NCBI GenBank assembly: GCA_964511535.1
Contig: CAZEFW010000146.1
Span: 1 to 25,175 of the forward strand
Length of the DNA: 25,175 nucleotides
Reading direction: 5' to 3'
Source of the DNA: CAZCFB01 sp964511535
GTDB lineage: Bacteria > Myxococcota_A > Polyangia > GCA-2747355 > CAZCFB01
Shown here: in pieces, positions 7,250 to 16,427 of the stretch
Layout: every line of letters begins with the position of its first letter
Numbering within the stretch: the stretch's first letter is position 1
The notes under the pieces: generated by a model
The model's database searches: none
What the model saw: only the letters and a program-made list of their open reading frames with translations
Told to the model about the DNA's origin: nothing
Made by a program: the position numbers and the translations under genes

Positions 7250-8017
7250 ATGATGATTCAGGCTGCAACACAGGAGCACCCGACTCCGGAGGAGCTCGCC
7301 CGACGCGCCACCCGCGGCGACAGGGCCGCGCAGGAGGCGCTGGTGCGGGCGATCCAGCCGCCGGTCCGCCGGCTTGCGCTGCGCATGCTGGCCGAGCCGT
7401 CAGAGGCCGAGGACGCCACCCAGGAGATCCTGATCAAGGTGCTGCGCGGGCTGCGGTCCTTCCGCGGCGACAGCCGCCTGACGACCTGGGTCCACACGGT
7501 GGCGGCCAATCACCTGCGCACCCTGCGCACCCGGGGCAACGGCCGGCGCTGGACCTCGCTGGAGCAGCTGCAGGAGCGGCACCCCGGGGCGCTGGAGGGT
7601 CAGGCCGTCCCGCCGCGGAGCGAGCGGGCGGTGCTGATGCGCGAGCTGCGGCAGCGATACCTGCAGGGGCTGCTTGGCGGCCTGGATCGGGACCACCGCA
7701 TGGCCTACGTGCTGGGCGAGCTGCTGGAGCTCGACGGCACGGAGGCGGCCCGGGTGCTCGGCGTGCGGCCGGCCACGTTCCGCAAGCGCCTGTCCCGCGC
7801 GCGCATCCGGATTCGGACCTACATGCTCGACTGCCAGGCCTGTGAGGCGCCGGCGCCCGCGGTGCACCCCGAGGCCATGGACGAGCTGGCGCGCATTCAC
7901 CGGCTGCTGCGGTCATTGCCAGCCCGGCGCGCGCCGGGCCAGCTTGTGGCCGCCCTGACCGAGATGATGAGCGAGGGCGGCGCGCAGTCGCTCGCCGTCG
8001 CGGGAGGTGTGAGATGA
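7250..8017 (+). CDS. ECF-type RNA polymerase sigma factor with C-terminal extension
   Basis: A 255-residue sigma-70-family factor. Region 2 (about 25-95) has the core-binding and -10 recognition helices (EDATQEILIKVLRGLRSFRGDS, TWVHTVAANH); region 4 (about 142-190) has the helix-turn-helix GTEAARVLGVRPATFRKRLSRAR. About 65 residues follow, starting with a C-x-x-C pair, and resemble the C-terminal tails of some myxobacterial ECF factors. No anti-sigma gene is adjacent, so the tail may replace one; this is inference. The ATG at 7250 is preferred over an in-frame GTG at 7205 because GGAGGAGG (7237-7244) lies at good spacing. The gene ends by ATGA overlap with the RND adaptor gene, so the pump is a likely regulatory partner or target. 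I cannot assign a specific ECF group. Confidence 0.85.
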   Translation: MMIQAATQEHPTPEELARRATRGDRAAQEALVRAIQPPVRRLALRMLAEPSEAEDATQEILIKVLRGLRSFRGDSRLTTWVHTVAANHLRTLRTRGNGRRWTSLEQLQERHPGALEGQAVPPRSERAVLMRELRQRYLQGLLGGLDRDHRMAYVLGELLELDGTEAARVLGVRPATFRKRLSRARIRIRTYMLDCQACEAPAPAVHPEAMDELARIHRLLRSLPARRAPGQLVAALTEMMSEGGAQSLAVAGGVR

Positions 8018-9102
8018 CGGGCAGCAAGGCGCGGTTTCCATGGCGGCCCCTGGTGGGCGTGGCCCTCTGCGTGGCGGCGGGGCCTGCGTGCTCCACCTCC
8101 CACGCCGAGCCGCCGCCCGCCGCCGCTGGCGGGAGCGCGCCGGCGGCCGAGCTGGTGGTCCCCACCGCCAGCGTCGAGGTGGCCACGGCCAGGGCGCGGC
8201 CGTTTGTCGAGACCATCACCGTGCAGGGCCACACAGCGGCTGACAGCGATCTGACCTACTCCGCGGAGGTGCCAGGCACGGTGGAGTCTTTGCGCCTGCG
8301 GCTGGGCCAGCGCGTGCGCCGGGGGCAGGTGCTGGCGCGCATCGACTACCGCTCGCTGAGCGCGAGGGCCGAGGCTGCCCGGGCGCGCCACGAGCTGCAG
8401 CGCAAGACCCACGGCCGCCTGGTGGCCCTGCGCGAGGGAGACGTGGTGGCCCAGGACGGCCTCGACCGGGCCGTGGCTTCCCTGGCGGCGGCCCGGGCGG
8501 AGCTGAAGATCGCCCGGGCCAACCTGGACAAGGCGGTCATCCGCGCCCGGCGCTCGGGGGTGGTGACCCACAAGTTCGTGGAGAGCGGCGAGTACGTGGC
8601 GCCTGGCGCGCCGGTGGTCCAGGTGGTCAACCTGGACCGCGTCGTCGTCGAGGGGCAGCTGCCCGAGTCCCGGGTGGCTGCCGTGCGCCCTGGCGCCGCC
8701 GCGCAGGTCGAGGTGCGCGCCCTGGGGTTGACCGTGCCGGGCGAGGTGGCCGCGGTGCTGCCGGTGGCGGCGCCGGTGAGCCGGACCTTCCGCTTCCGGC
8801 TGCGCCTGCCCAACCCGGGCCACCGGATCCTGGTGGGCATGGCGGCGACGGTGAAGGTGGCCGTCAAGTCCCATGAGGGCGTCGTGATGGTGCCCCAGGA
8901 CGTGGTGCTCGAGGAGCCGGAGGGGCGCGCGGTGTACCTGGTGGGTACGGGCGACGTGGCCGTGCGTCGGATGGTCACCCTCGGCCCCACCGACGCCGAC
9001 CGGGTGGTGCTGCGCAGCGGGATCCAGCCGGGCGAGCGGCTCGTGGTGCTGGGGCACCGGACGCTGTCGCCGGGCCAGCCGCTCAAGGTGGTGCGCCGAT
9101 GA
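8014..9102 (+). CDS. RND efflux periplasmic adaptor (membrane fusion protein)
   Basis: A 362-residue HlyD/AcrA-type adaptor that bridges the inner-membrane pump and the outer-membrane channel. The N-terminus is a signal peptide (residues 8-25), probably lipidated at C26 (GPAC, not an ideal lipobox). The first half lipoyl strand lies near residues 85-112 (GTVESLRLRLGQRVRRGQVLARID). A short helical hairpin (about 115-175) and the second lipoyl half (IRARRSGVVTHKFVESGEYVAPGAPVV) follow. Beta-barrel and membrane-proximal domains fill the C-terminal half, with the typical VPQDVVLEE and LVGTGDVAVRRMVTLG segments. It overlaps both the sigma factor and permease genes by ATGA. Substrate is unknown; the short hairpin and the permease type suit organic-molecule export more than heavy metals. 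Confidence 0.93.
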   Translation: MTGSKARFPWRPLVGVALCVAAGPACSTSHAEPPPAAAGGSAPAAELVVPTASVEVATARARPFVETITVQGHTAADSDLTYSAEVPGTVESLRLRLGQRVRRGQVLARIDYRSLSARAEAARARHELQRKTHGRLVALREGDVVAQDGLDRAVASLAAARAELKIARANLDKAVIRARRSGVVTHKFVESGEYVAPGAPVVQVVNLDRVVVEGQLPESRVAAVRPGAAAQVEVRALGLTVPGEVAAVLPVAAPVSRTFRFRLRLPNPGHRILVGMAATVKVAVKSHEGVVMVPQDVVLEEPEGRAVYLVGTGDVAVRRMVTLGPTDADRVVLRSGIQPGERLVVLGHRTLSPGQPLKVVRR

Positions 9103-12100
9103 AGGTCACCGAGCTGGCGCTGCGGTTCAGGACCTCTGTCTATGTCCTGGTGGTCTTCCTTTTGGTCGGCGGCGTGACCGCCTACCGCTCCCTGCCGCTG
9201 GAGGCGGAGCCGGAGGTGGAGATCCCGATCATCCTGGTGCACACGCTCTACCCCGGGGTCGCCCCGGCGGACATGGAGCGGCTGGTGACCGACGCGCTGG
9301 AGCGGGAGCTCAAGGACCTGCAGGACGTCAAGAAGATGACCTCCTCCAGCGCCGAGTCGGTCTCGCTGATCACCGTGGAGTTCGAGTCGGGGGTCGACCT
9401 GGACAACGCCTACCAGAAAATGCGCGACCAGGTGGACAAGGCGAAGGCGAAGCTGCCCGCCGACGCCGAGGAGCCGGCGCTCATCGAGATCAACCTCTCC
9501 GAGTTCCCCATGATGCTGGTCAACGTCTCGGGGGAGTACGGGCAGGCGAAGCTCAAGCAGGTGGCCGAGTCCCTCGAGGAGAAGATCGAGCAGGTCAAGG
9601 GGGTGCTCGGCGTGGACCTCACCGGCGGCCTCGACCGCGAGGTGCAGGTGCTGCTCGACCCGCGCAAGCTGGAGCACCACGCCGTGGGCCTGGGCCAGGT
9701 GATCCGCAGGGTCCAGCAGGAGCACCTGACCACGCCGGCCGGCAACCTCCAGCTCGGCGGCAGCAAGTACGCGGTGCGCATCCCGGGGGAGTTCCGCGAC
9801 ATGCGGCGCATGGAGCGCGTGGTGATCAAGTCCCCGGCGGGGGAGCCGGTGCGGCTGGCCGACCTGGGCAGGGTGGTGGACGGGTTCAAGGAGCGCGAGA
9901 CCATCTCGCGCATCAACGGCACGGCGTGCGTCACCCTGCGGGTCAAGAAGCGCGCGGGCGAGAACATCGTGCGCATCTCGCGCGAGGTGCGCGCGGTGCT
10001 GGCCGAGGCGCTGCCCACGCTGCCCGCCGGCACCACATACACCGTGCGCCAGGACAACAGCGAGTTCGTCAAGGACATGGTGGCCGACCTGGAGAACAGC
10101 ATCATCACCGGCCTGATCCTGGTGCTGGCGGTGCTGCTGTTCGCCATGGGCACCCGCAACGCGTCCTTCGTGGCGGTGGCCATCCCCATGTCCATGCTCA
10201 TCAGCTTCATCGTGCTGCAGGCCCTGGGCATCACGCTGAACATGGTGGTGCTCTTCTCGCTGATCCTGGCCCTCGGCATGCTGGTGGACAACTCCATCGT
10301 GGTGGTGGAGAACATCTACCGCCATGTCTCGGAGGGGGAGCCGCGGGCCCGGGCCGCGCTGACGGCCACGCGCGAGGTGGCCTGGCCGATCATCGCCTCC
10401 ACCGGCACCACCGTGGCGGTGTTCCTGCCGCTGCTGTTCTGGCCAGGGATCATGGGCGAGTTCATGAAGTACCTGCCGATGACGGTGATCGTGGTGCTCG
10501 CCTCGTCGCTGTTCGTGGCGCTGGTGATCAACCCGGTGCTGGCGGCGGCCTTCCTCAAGGCCCGCGGGCAGGCGCCGCTGGACGCGGCGGGCAAGCCCCG
10601 GGGGCCGGTGATGCGACGCTACGCGCGGCTGCTCGACTGGAGCCTGGCTCACCCGAAGACGCTGCTCGCCCTGTCGCTGGGGGTGCTGGTGGGGGTGGGC
10701 GCGCTGTACGGGGCCAAGGGCAGCGGCGTGGAGTTCTTCCCGGAGATGACCCCCGAGCGCGCCCAGGTGAAGATCAGGGCGCCCCAGGGCACCGCCCTGG
10801 CCCGCACGGACGCGCTGATGCGCAGGGTGGAGGGGGTCGCCCGCGCAGAGGCCAACACCGAGGACGTGGTGGCCAACGTCGGCTTCGGCGGCGGCCCCAT
10901 GGCCCTGGGCGGCGGCGGGTCGCCCCACCTGGCGGTGGCGGACGTGGAGTTCAAGGACCGCCACCAGCGCAGCGGCTCCACCTGGGACACGGTGGCCGCC
11001 CTGCGCGAGAAGCTGCGCGCGCTGCCGGGCGCCGAGTACAGGGTGGACGTGGAGAAGGGCGGGCCGCCCACGGGCGCGCCAGTGTCGGTGGAGATCTCCG
11101 GCGACGACTTCGGCGTGCTGCAGCGCCTGGCAGGGGAGGTCAAGACAGTGCTGCGCCAGGTGCCGGGGGTGGTGGACCTGAAGGACGACTTCGACGGCGC
11201 CAAGCCGGAGGTGCGGGTGCGGGTGGACCGGGACCGGGCGATGCTGCGCAAGCTCGACACCGCCACGGTGGCCCTGGCCGTGCGCACCGCGGTCAACGGC
11301 ACCACGGCCGCGGTGCTGCGCGACGGCGACGAGGAGCACGACATCGTGGTGCGCCTCGACGCAGACTTCCGCCGCTCCATCCGGGACCTGCTCGACCTGC
11401 GGGTGCTCGGCAAGGACGACGTGCAGGTGCCCCTGCGCGACGTGGCCCGGGTGGAGACCGCCGCCGGGCTGGGCAGCATCAACCACATCGACCAGCGGCG
11501 CACCATCCTGGTCAGCTCCGACGTCAGCGGGCGCAGCTCGTCGGAGGTGATGGCCGACGTGCGGGCGCGGCTGGCCCGGGAGACCTCGCTGCCGGCGGGC
11601 TACCGGTTCCACTTCTCGGGCGAGTCCGAGGAGCAGGAGGCGGCCCAGGCGTTCCTCGGCCGGGCCTTCATGGTGGGGCTGATGATCATGATGATGATCC
11701 TGGTCACGCAGTTCAACTCGGTGCTGCGGCCGGCCATCATCCTCTCGTCGGTGGTCATGTCCCTGGTGGGGGTGCTGCTGGGGCTGCTGGCCACCGGGGG
11801 CAAGTTCGGCGTCATCATGACCGGCCTGGGGGCCATCTCCCTGGCCGGGGTGGTGGTCAACAACTCCATCGTGCTCATCGACTACGCCACGCGGCTGCGG
11901 GAGCGAGGCGGCCTCGGCCTGCGCGAGGCGCTGCAGCGCGCCGGGGTGGTGCGCTTCCGGCCGGTGATGCTCACGGCCATCACCACCGTGCTGGGGCTGC
12001 TGCCCATGGCCCTGGGGATCAGCGTCGACTTCCGCACGCTGTCGGTGGACACCGGCGCCCCCTCCATGGAGATGTGGGGGCCCATGGCCCGGGCCGTGAG

Positions 12101-12251
12101 CTTCGGCCTGGTCTTCGCCACCATTCTGACCCTGGTGCTGGTGCCGGTGATGTACCTGGCGCAGGAGCGCGGCAAGGACTGGGTGGTGGACAGGGCGCAT
12201 GCCCTGGCCCGGCGGCTCGGGCCGCGGCCAAAGAGGAGGCACGAATCATGA
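9099..12251 (+). CDS. RND-family efflux permease
   Basis: A 1050-residue inner-membrane proton-driven exporter, full length for the family. It has the twofold RND plan: one N-terminal membrane helix (residues 13-30), a large periplasmic loop, helices near 335-475, then the same order again with helices near 525-545 and 860-1035. TM4 contains LVDNSIVVVENI with D397, the position of the proton-carrying aspartate in AcrB; the second aspartate of AcrB is N398 here. The TM10 lysine of AcrB is replaced by N921/N922 (VVVNNSIVLID). Both changes occur widely in AcrB-like branches and do not mean inactivity. The gene overlaps the adaptor and the channel gene by ATGA, so the pump parts are made together. 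The substrate cannot be read from sequence. Confidence 0.95.
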   Translation: MKVTELALRFRTSVYVLVVFLLVGGVTAYRSLPLEAEPEVEIPIILVHTLYPGVAPADMERLVTDALERELKDLQDVKKMTSSSAESVSLITVEFESGVDLDNAYQKMRDQVDKAKAKLPADAEEPALIEINLSEFPMMLVNVSGEYGQAKLKQVAESLEEKIEQVKGVLGVDLTGGLDREVQVLLDPRKLEHHAVGLGQVIRRVQQEHLTTPAGNLQLGGSKYAVRIPGEFRDMRRMERVVIKSPAGEPVRLADLGRVVDGFKERETISRINGTACVTLRVKKRAGENIVRISREVRAVLAEALPTLPAGTTYTVRQDNSEFVKDMVADLENSIITGLILVLAVLLFAMGTRNASFVAVAIPMSMLISFIVLQALGITLNMVVLFSLILALGMLVDNSIVVVENIYRHVSEGEPRARAALTATREVAWPIIASTGTTVAVFLPLLFWPGIMGEFMKYLPMTVIVVLASSLFVALVINPVLAAAFLKARGQAPLDAAGKPRGPVMRRYARLLDWSLAHPKTLLALSLGVLVGVGALYGAKGSGVEFFPEMTPERAQVKIRAPQGTALARTDALMRRVEGVARAEANTEDVVANVGFGGGPMALGGGGSPHLAVADVEFKDRHQRSGSTWDTVAALREKLRALPGAEYRVDVEKGGPPTGAPVSVEISGDDFGVLQRLAGEVKTVLRQVPGVVDLKDDFDGAKPEVRVRVDRDRAMLRKLDTATVALAVRTAVNGTTAAVLRDGDEEHDIVVRLDADFRRSIRDLLDLRVLGKDDVQVPLRDVARVETAAGLGSINHIDQRRTILVSSDVSGRSSSEVMADVRARLARETSLPAGYRFHFSGESEEQEAAQAFLGRAFMVGLMIMMMILVTQFNSVLRPAIILSSVVMSLVGVLLGLLATGGKFGVIMTGLGAISLAGVVVNNSIVLIDYATRLRERGGLGLREALQRAGVVRFRPVMLTAITTVLGLLPMALGISVDFRTLSVDTGAPSMEMWGPMARAVSFGLVFATILTLVLVPVMYLAQERGKDWVVDRAHALARRLGPRPKRRHES

Positions 12252-13588
12252 GGCAGACCAGAGCTACAGTATCGATCTTCGCCGGCTGCCTGCTGGCATG
12301 CGCGGTGTGGTCGCCGCGGCCCGTGGCGGCATCGCCAACGCCCACCACAGAGGCGGCGGCGGCCTCCCGACACATCGACCTGGCCGGGGCGCATCGCCTG
12401 GCGCGGGCGAAGAACCCCGACCTCGAGACGCTGGCCGAGCGCGTGCGCCAGGCCGACCTGCTCATCAACCGGGCCTGGACGGTGCTGCTGCCCAACGTGA
12501 CGGCCACCGCCGCCATCACGCGCAACAGCGACGAGGTCTCCTTCGACCTGCCCGCCGGGGCCGGGCCGCCGGTTACGCTGACAATCCAGGAGTCGTGGAA
12601 CAAGCGCTTCGGCATCACCGCCAGCGCCGACCTGCTCAACGCCAGCGCCGTACCGCTGATCAAGAACGCCTACGACAACCGGGAGGCGACCCGCCTGGAC
12701 AGCGCCCACCGACGCGCGGGGCTGCTGCTGTCCGTGTCGAGCGCCTACTACCAGGTGCACGCCGCCGGCCAGCTGGCGCGCATGGCGCGGGAGGACCTGG
12801 CCACCGCCCGCCGCTTCGAGCAGGACGCCGCGGCCCTGCGCAAGGTGGGCTCCGCCACCAGCCTCGACACCCACCGGGCGCGCCTGCGGATGCTCGCCGC
12901 TCGCAAGGCCCTGGATGACGCCGAGGACGGGGTGAAGCTGGCGCGGGCCGCCCTGGCCCGCCTGCTCGGCCTCCGGGGGGACGCCTTCACCCTGGCCGCG
13001 CCGCCCGCGGTGGAAGGTCCCGCCGAGGACCTGAACGCCCTGACCCGGCGGGCGCTGCGTGACCGCGACGATCTCCGGTCGCTGCGCCTGTCGCGGGAGA
13101 TGGCCCGGCGCAGCAAGCTGGTCACCTGGCTCGGCTGGGCGCCGGTGCTGGGCGTGACCTACAACTGGCGGTACGACACCGCCGGCGGCTTCACCGGGAA
13201 GAACGACACCTGGCAGCTGATCTTCGGCGCGCGCTGGTCTCTGCTCGAGGGGGGGCGGCGGATCACCGCGCTGTCCCAGGGGGCGTCCAAGGAGCGCGTG
13301 GCGCAAAACGCCGTGCGCGCCCGGGCCCTGGCCGTCCGGCACGAGATAAGGCGGCAGCAGCTCCAGCTGCGCAAGGCGGAGCGCAACCTCGCCCTGAGCG
13401 CGCGCCAGGCCGAGCTGGCGCGCCAGGCCTACGAGATGGTGACCCGGCGGTACCGCGCGGGCATGGCCTCCAGCCTGGAGGTGGTGGACGCCGGCGCCGA
13501 CCTGGCGTCCCGCCGCATCGCGCAGGTGGTGGAGCGGCTGCGCCGGGACCTGGCCCGCCTGCGCCTGCGCCGCGCGGTGGGCGCGTGA
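12248..13588 (+). CDS. TolC-family outer-membrane efflux channel
   Basis: A 446-residue outer-membrane efflux protein with a signal peptide (residues 1-29, hydrophobic core SIFAGCLLACAV, cleavage near VAASP). Two repeats of the OEP type follow. The first starts at IDLAGAHRLARAKNPDLETLAERVRQAD, the second near residue 255 with LTRRALRDRDDLRSLRLSREMA. Each has long coiled helices and membrane strands (GVTYNWRYDT, TWQLIFGARWSLLEGG). The C-terminal helix carries the typical YEMVTRRYRAGMASSLEVVDA motif. Length is normal. The start is the ATG inside the permease stop (ATGA at 12248-12251). It completes the tripartite pump; no repressor gene of TetR or MarR type accompanies it. Confidence 0.93.
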   Translation: MRQTRATVSIFAGCLLACAVWSPRPVAASPTPTTEAAAASRHIDLAGAHRLARAKNPDLETLAERVRQADLLINRAWTVLLPNVTATAAITRNSDEVSFDLPAGAGPPVTLTIQESWNKRFGITASADLLNASAVPLIKNAYDNREATRLDSAHRRAGLLLSVSSAYYQVHAAGQLARMAREDLATARRFEQDAAALRKVGSATSLDTHRARLRMLAARKALDDAEDGVKLARAALARLLGLRGDAFTLAAPPAVEGPAEDLNALTRRALRDRDDLRSLRLSREMARRSKLVTWLGWAPVLGVTYNWRYDTAGGFTGKNDTWQLIFGARWSLLEGGRRITALSQGASKERVAQNAVRARALAVRHEIRRQQLQLRKAERNLALSARQAELARQAYEMVTRRYRAGMASSLEVVDAGADLASRRIAQVVERLRRDLARLRLRRAVGA

Positions 13589-13649
13589 GGGGCGTCCCCT
13601 TGCCACGGGGGTGATCTCCGTGGGTAACATGACTGCACCTGGAGGGGAG

Positions 13650-16418
13650 ATGAAGGACGAGCGAAAGACCAAGGCGCAACTCATCGAGGAGCTCGAGCAG
13701 CTGCGGGAGCAGGTGGCCCGGCTGGAGCGCCACCACGGCGGGCATCGCTGCGAGGGCGAGGACCACCTCTATCGGGAGATGGTGGAGCACGCCAACGACA
13801 TCATCTACACCATCTCGCCCGAGGGGGTGCTGACCTATGTCTCGCCCAACTGGACCGAGATCCTCGGCCACGACACCGACGAGGTGGTGGGCAGCAGCTT
13901 CACGCCCTTCGTGCACACCGACGACCTGGACCGCTGCTTGGCGTTTCTGAAGAGCGTGTTCGAGAGCGGCGAGCGCCAGGGGCCCATCGAGTACCGGGTG
14001 AAGCACAAGGACGGCGAATATCGCTGCCACACCAGCAACGCCGCGCTGCTGGACGCGCCGGACGGCTCCATGGTGTATGTCGGCATCGCCCGGGACGTCA
14101 CCGAGCGCAAGGCGGCCGAGGAGGCGCTGCAGCGGGCCAACGACGACCTGGAGCGCCGGGTGGCCGAGCGCACCACGCGGATCGAGGCGAGCGAGCGCAT
14201 GTTCCGCGGGCTGACCGAGTCCATCGGGGCCATGGTCTTCATCGTCGGCATCCAGGACCCGGGCGTGATCTACGCCAACCCGGCGGCCATCGACGGGCTC
14301 GGCTACTCCATGGAGGAGCTGAAGGACGCCACGCCGCCGAAGCTGCTGGCGCCCGAAAGCCTGGAGCAGGTGCTGGCCGCGCGGGAGGCCTTCATGCGCG
14401 GGGGCGAGGTGCCGTCCACCATGGAGCTGCAGTTCATCACAAAGTCCGGCGAGGCGCGCTGGTACGAGACCACCGTGGCGTTGGTGAACACCGAGCAGGG
14501 CCTGGCCAAGGTGACGGTGAGCTTCGACGTCACCGACCGCAGGCTGGCCCAGGAGGCGCTGCAGGAGAGCGAGCGCAAGTTCCGCGCCCTGGCCGACGGC
14601 ACCCCGGCGGGCATCGCCATCACCCAGGGCGACCGCTTCACCTACGCCAACAAGGCCGTGATGGAGCGGTCCGGCATGAGCTGGGAGGAGCTGAGCGCCA
14701 TGTCGCCGCACGACATGCTCTCGCAGCCTGCCCACGAGGCGGGCCACCAGGCCCTGATGGAGGCCATGGGCGAGGGGGCGGACCAGTGGAGCTTCGAGTT
14801 CCTCGACCCGGACGGCGCGTGGTACGAGGTCAGCGCCAGCAGCATCGAGCTGGAGGGCAAGGACGCCACCATCTGGACCAGCTTCGACATCACCGACCGC
14901 AAGAAGGCCCTGGAGGCCATGGAGGAGAGCGAGCGGCGCTTCCGCGGCCTGGCCGAGACCTCGGCGGCGCACATCACCATCATCTGCGGAGACCGCTACA
15001 TCTACGCCAACCGGTCCTTCCTCGACTACCAGGGCATGGACGACCTGGAGGAGCTGCAGCTCATCTCCCCCGAGGACCTGATGATGGGGGCCGTCGGGCC
15101 CGGCGCCCTGGAGGCGGCAGACCCGGCCTACGAGGCGGCCATGGCCCGGGGCGAAAACCACTTCACCTTCGAGTACGAGGACATGGAGGGGACGTGGTTC
15201 CAGACCACCGTGACCATCATGGAGCTGGACGGCTCGCCGGCCTACATGACCACAACCTTCGACATCACCGGCCACAAGCGAGCCCAGGAGCGCTACCGCA
15301 CCATCTTCGACACCGCCGGCACCGGCATGATCAGCTTCGGCGAGGACAGCGTCATCACCCTGGCCAACGAGGAGTGGACCAAGCTCACCGGCTACAGCAT
15401 CGACGAGACCGTGGGGGAGCTCACCTGGCAGCAGCTCTTCACCGAGGAGTCCCTGACCAAGATGCGCGAGTACCATGAGCTGCGCAGCAAGGACCCGGCC
15501 GCCGCGCCGCGAGCGTACGAGGCCCAACTGGTGGACCGCGCCGGCACCGTGCACGACGGCATCGTCAACATCCAGGTGGTGCCCGGGACGCAGCTTCGGG
15601 TGGCGTCGTTCCAGGACCTGACCGAGCTCAAGCGGGCCCAGCAGCAGATGATCCGGGCCGACAAGATGGCCGCCCTGGGCCAGATCATCGCGGGCGTGGC
15701 CCACGAGATCAACAACCCGAACAACTTCATCTACTTCAACCTGCCGATCCTGCGGCGTTACATCGAGGCCATGCGGCCGCTGCTGGAGCGGGCGCTGGCG
15801 GAGGAGCCGGACCTGACCCTGCTGAACATGCCGTACGAGCAGTTCCTGCAGGACGTCTTCGGTTTGCTCGAGAACATGGAGCACGGCTCGGAGCGCATCA
15901 CCGCCATCGTCTCCGACCTGAAGACCTACATCCGCAGCGGCGAGGACGCCGAGATGAAGCGAGAGCCGCTCGAGCCGATCATCGACCAGGTCATGGCGCT
16001 CATCGGCAAGCAGGTGCGCAAGCAGGTGCGGTGCTTCGAGACCGAGGTGCAGGGGCCGCTGCCCCGGGTGCGCGTCAACCCGGGCAAGCTGGAGCAGGTG
16101 CTGATCAACCTGGTGATCAACGCGGGGCAGGCCGCGGACAAGGATGACTCCATGATCCGCCTGATGGCGCGGCCGGTGGACGACGGCGCCGCCGTGGCCA
16201 TCACCGTGGAGGATAACGGCGCGGGCATCCCGGCGGAGATCAAGGACCAGATCTTCGAGCCCTTCTTCACCAGCAAGGGCCGCGAAGAGGGCACCGGGCT
16301 CGGGCTCTCCATCTCGCACCAGATCATCCAGGACCACGGCGGCACCCTGGAGGTGAGCAGCGAGGTGGGCCAGGGCACGCGCTTCACCGTGCGCCTGCCG
16401 GCAGCGGCGCAGGAGTAG
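13650..16418 (+). CDS. Histidine kinase with five PAS domains
   Basis: A 922-residue soluble sensor kinase. A coiled coil (residues 1-40) leads into five PAS domains near 41-150, 180-293, 306-412, 426-537 and 548-653; four end in DVT/DIT motifs followed by a linker helix. HisKA has H685 in AHEINNPNNF, an H-box form seen in many deltaproteobacterial kinases. The ATPase domain has its N-box near 815-828 (INLVINAGQAA), G1 near 853 (EDNGAGIP) and G2 near 880 (GTGLGLSISHQII). No membrane helix is present, so the signal is intracellular (redox, ligand or light cofactors are known for PAS; none can be picked here). The start at 13650 is taken because GGAGGGG lies just upstream; in-frame starts at 13611 and 13629 lack such a site. 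No response regulator follows. It lies 61 bases after the efflux genes and could phosphorylate the stand-alone receiver. Confidence 0.92.
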   Translation: MKDERKTKAQLIEELEQLREQVARLERHHGGHRCEGEDHLYREMVEHANDIIYTISPEGVLTYVSPNWTEILGHDTDEVVGSSFTPFVHTDDLDRCLAFLKSVFESGERQGPIEYRVKHKDGEYRCHTSNAALLDAPDGSMVYVGIARDVTERKAAEEALQRANDDLERRVAERTTRIEASERMFRGLTESIGAMVFIVGIQDPGVIYANPAAIDGLGYSMEELKDATPPKLLAPESLEQVLAAREAFMRGGEVPSTMELQFITKSGEARWYETTVALVNTEQGLAKVTVSFDVTDRRLAQEALQESERKFRALADGTPAGIAITQGDRFTYANKAVMERSGMSWEELSAMSPHDMLSQPAHEAGHQALMEAMGEGADQWSFEFLDPDGAWYEVSASSIELEGKDATIWTSFDITDRKKALEAMEESERRFRGLAETSAAHITIICGDRYIYANRSFLDYQGMDDLEELQLISPEDLMMGAVGPGALEAADPAYEAAMARGENHFTFEYEDMEGTWFQTTVTIMELDGSPAYMTTTFDITGHKRAQERYRTIFDTAGTGMISFGEDSVITLANEEWTKLTGYSIDETVGELTWQQLFTEESLTKMREYHELRSKDPAAAPRAYEAQLVDRAGTVHDGIVNIQVVPGTQLRVASFQDLTELKRAQQQMIRADKMAALGQIIAGVAHEINNPNNFIYFNLPILRRYIEAMRPLLERALAEEPDLTLLNMPYEQFLQDVFGLLENMEHGSERITAIVSDLKTYIRSGEDAEMKREPLEPIIDQVMALIGKQVRKQVRCFETEVQGPLPRVRVNPGKLEQVLINLVINAGQAADKDDSMIRLMARPVDDGAAVAITVEDNGAGIPAEIKDQIFEPFFTSKGREEGTGLGLSISHQIIQDHGGTLEVSSEVGQGTRFTVRLPAAAQE

Positions 16419-16427
16419 GCGCGTCTC

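Noticed and set aside
8346..12242. A 1298-codon open frame on the minus strand across the RND genes
   Set aside because: It lies opposite the adaptor and permease genes, is dominated by His/Arg/Gln/Leu/Gly/Ala, and shows no family pattern. Long antisense frames are expected when GC at the third codon position is very high.
9926..12247. Plus-strand frame running into the TolC-like gene from far upstream
   Set aside because: The part before 12248 overlaps the permease in another frame and has Gly/Arg/His-rich nonsense composition. The real gene starts at the ATG in the ATGA overlap, where the signal peptide begins.
13603..13623. CCACGG/CCGTGG hairpin between the TolC-like gene and the PAS kinase as a terminator
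   Set aside because: Only six pairs, a nine-base loop and no T-run; it could be chance in GC-rich DNA.
13263..16337. A 1024-codon open frame on the minus strand across the PAS kinase
   Set aside because: Same cause: opposite a clear multi-PAS kinase, with low-complexity His/Leu/Val/Asp-rich sequence and no recognisable domain.
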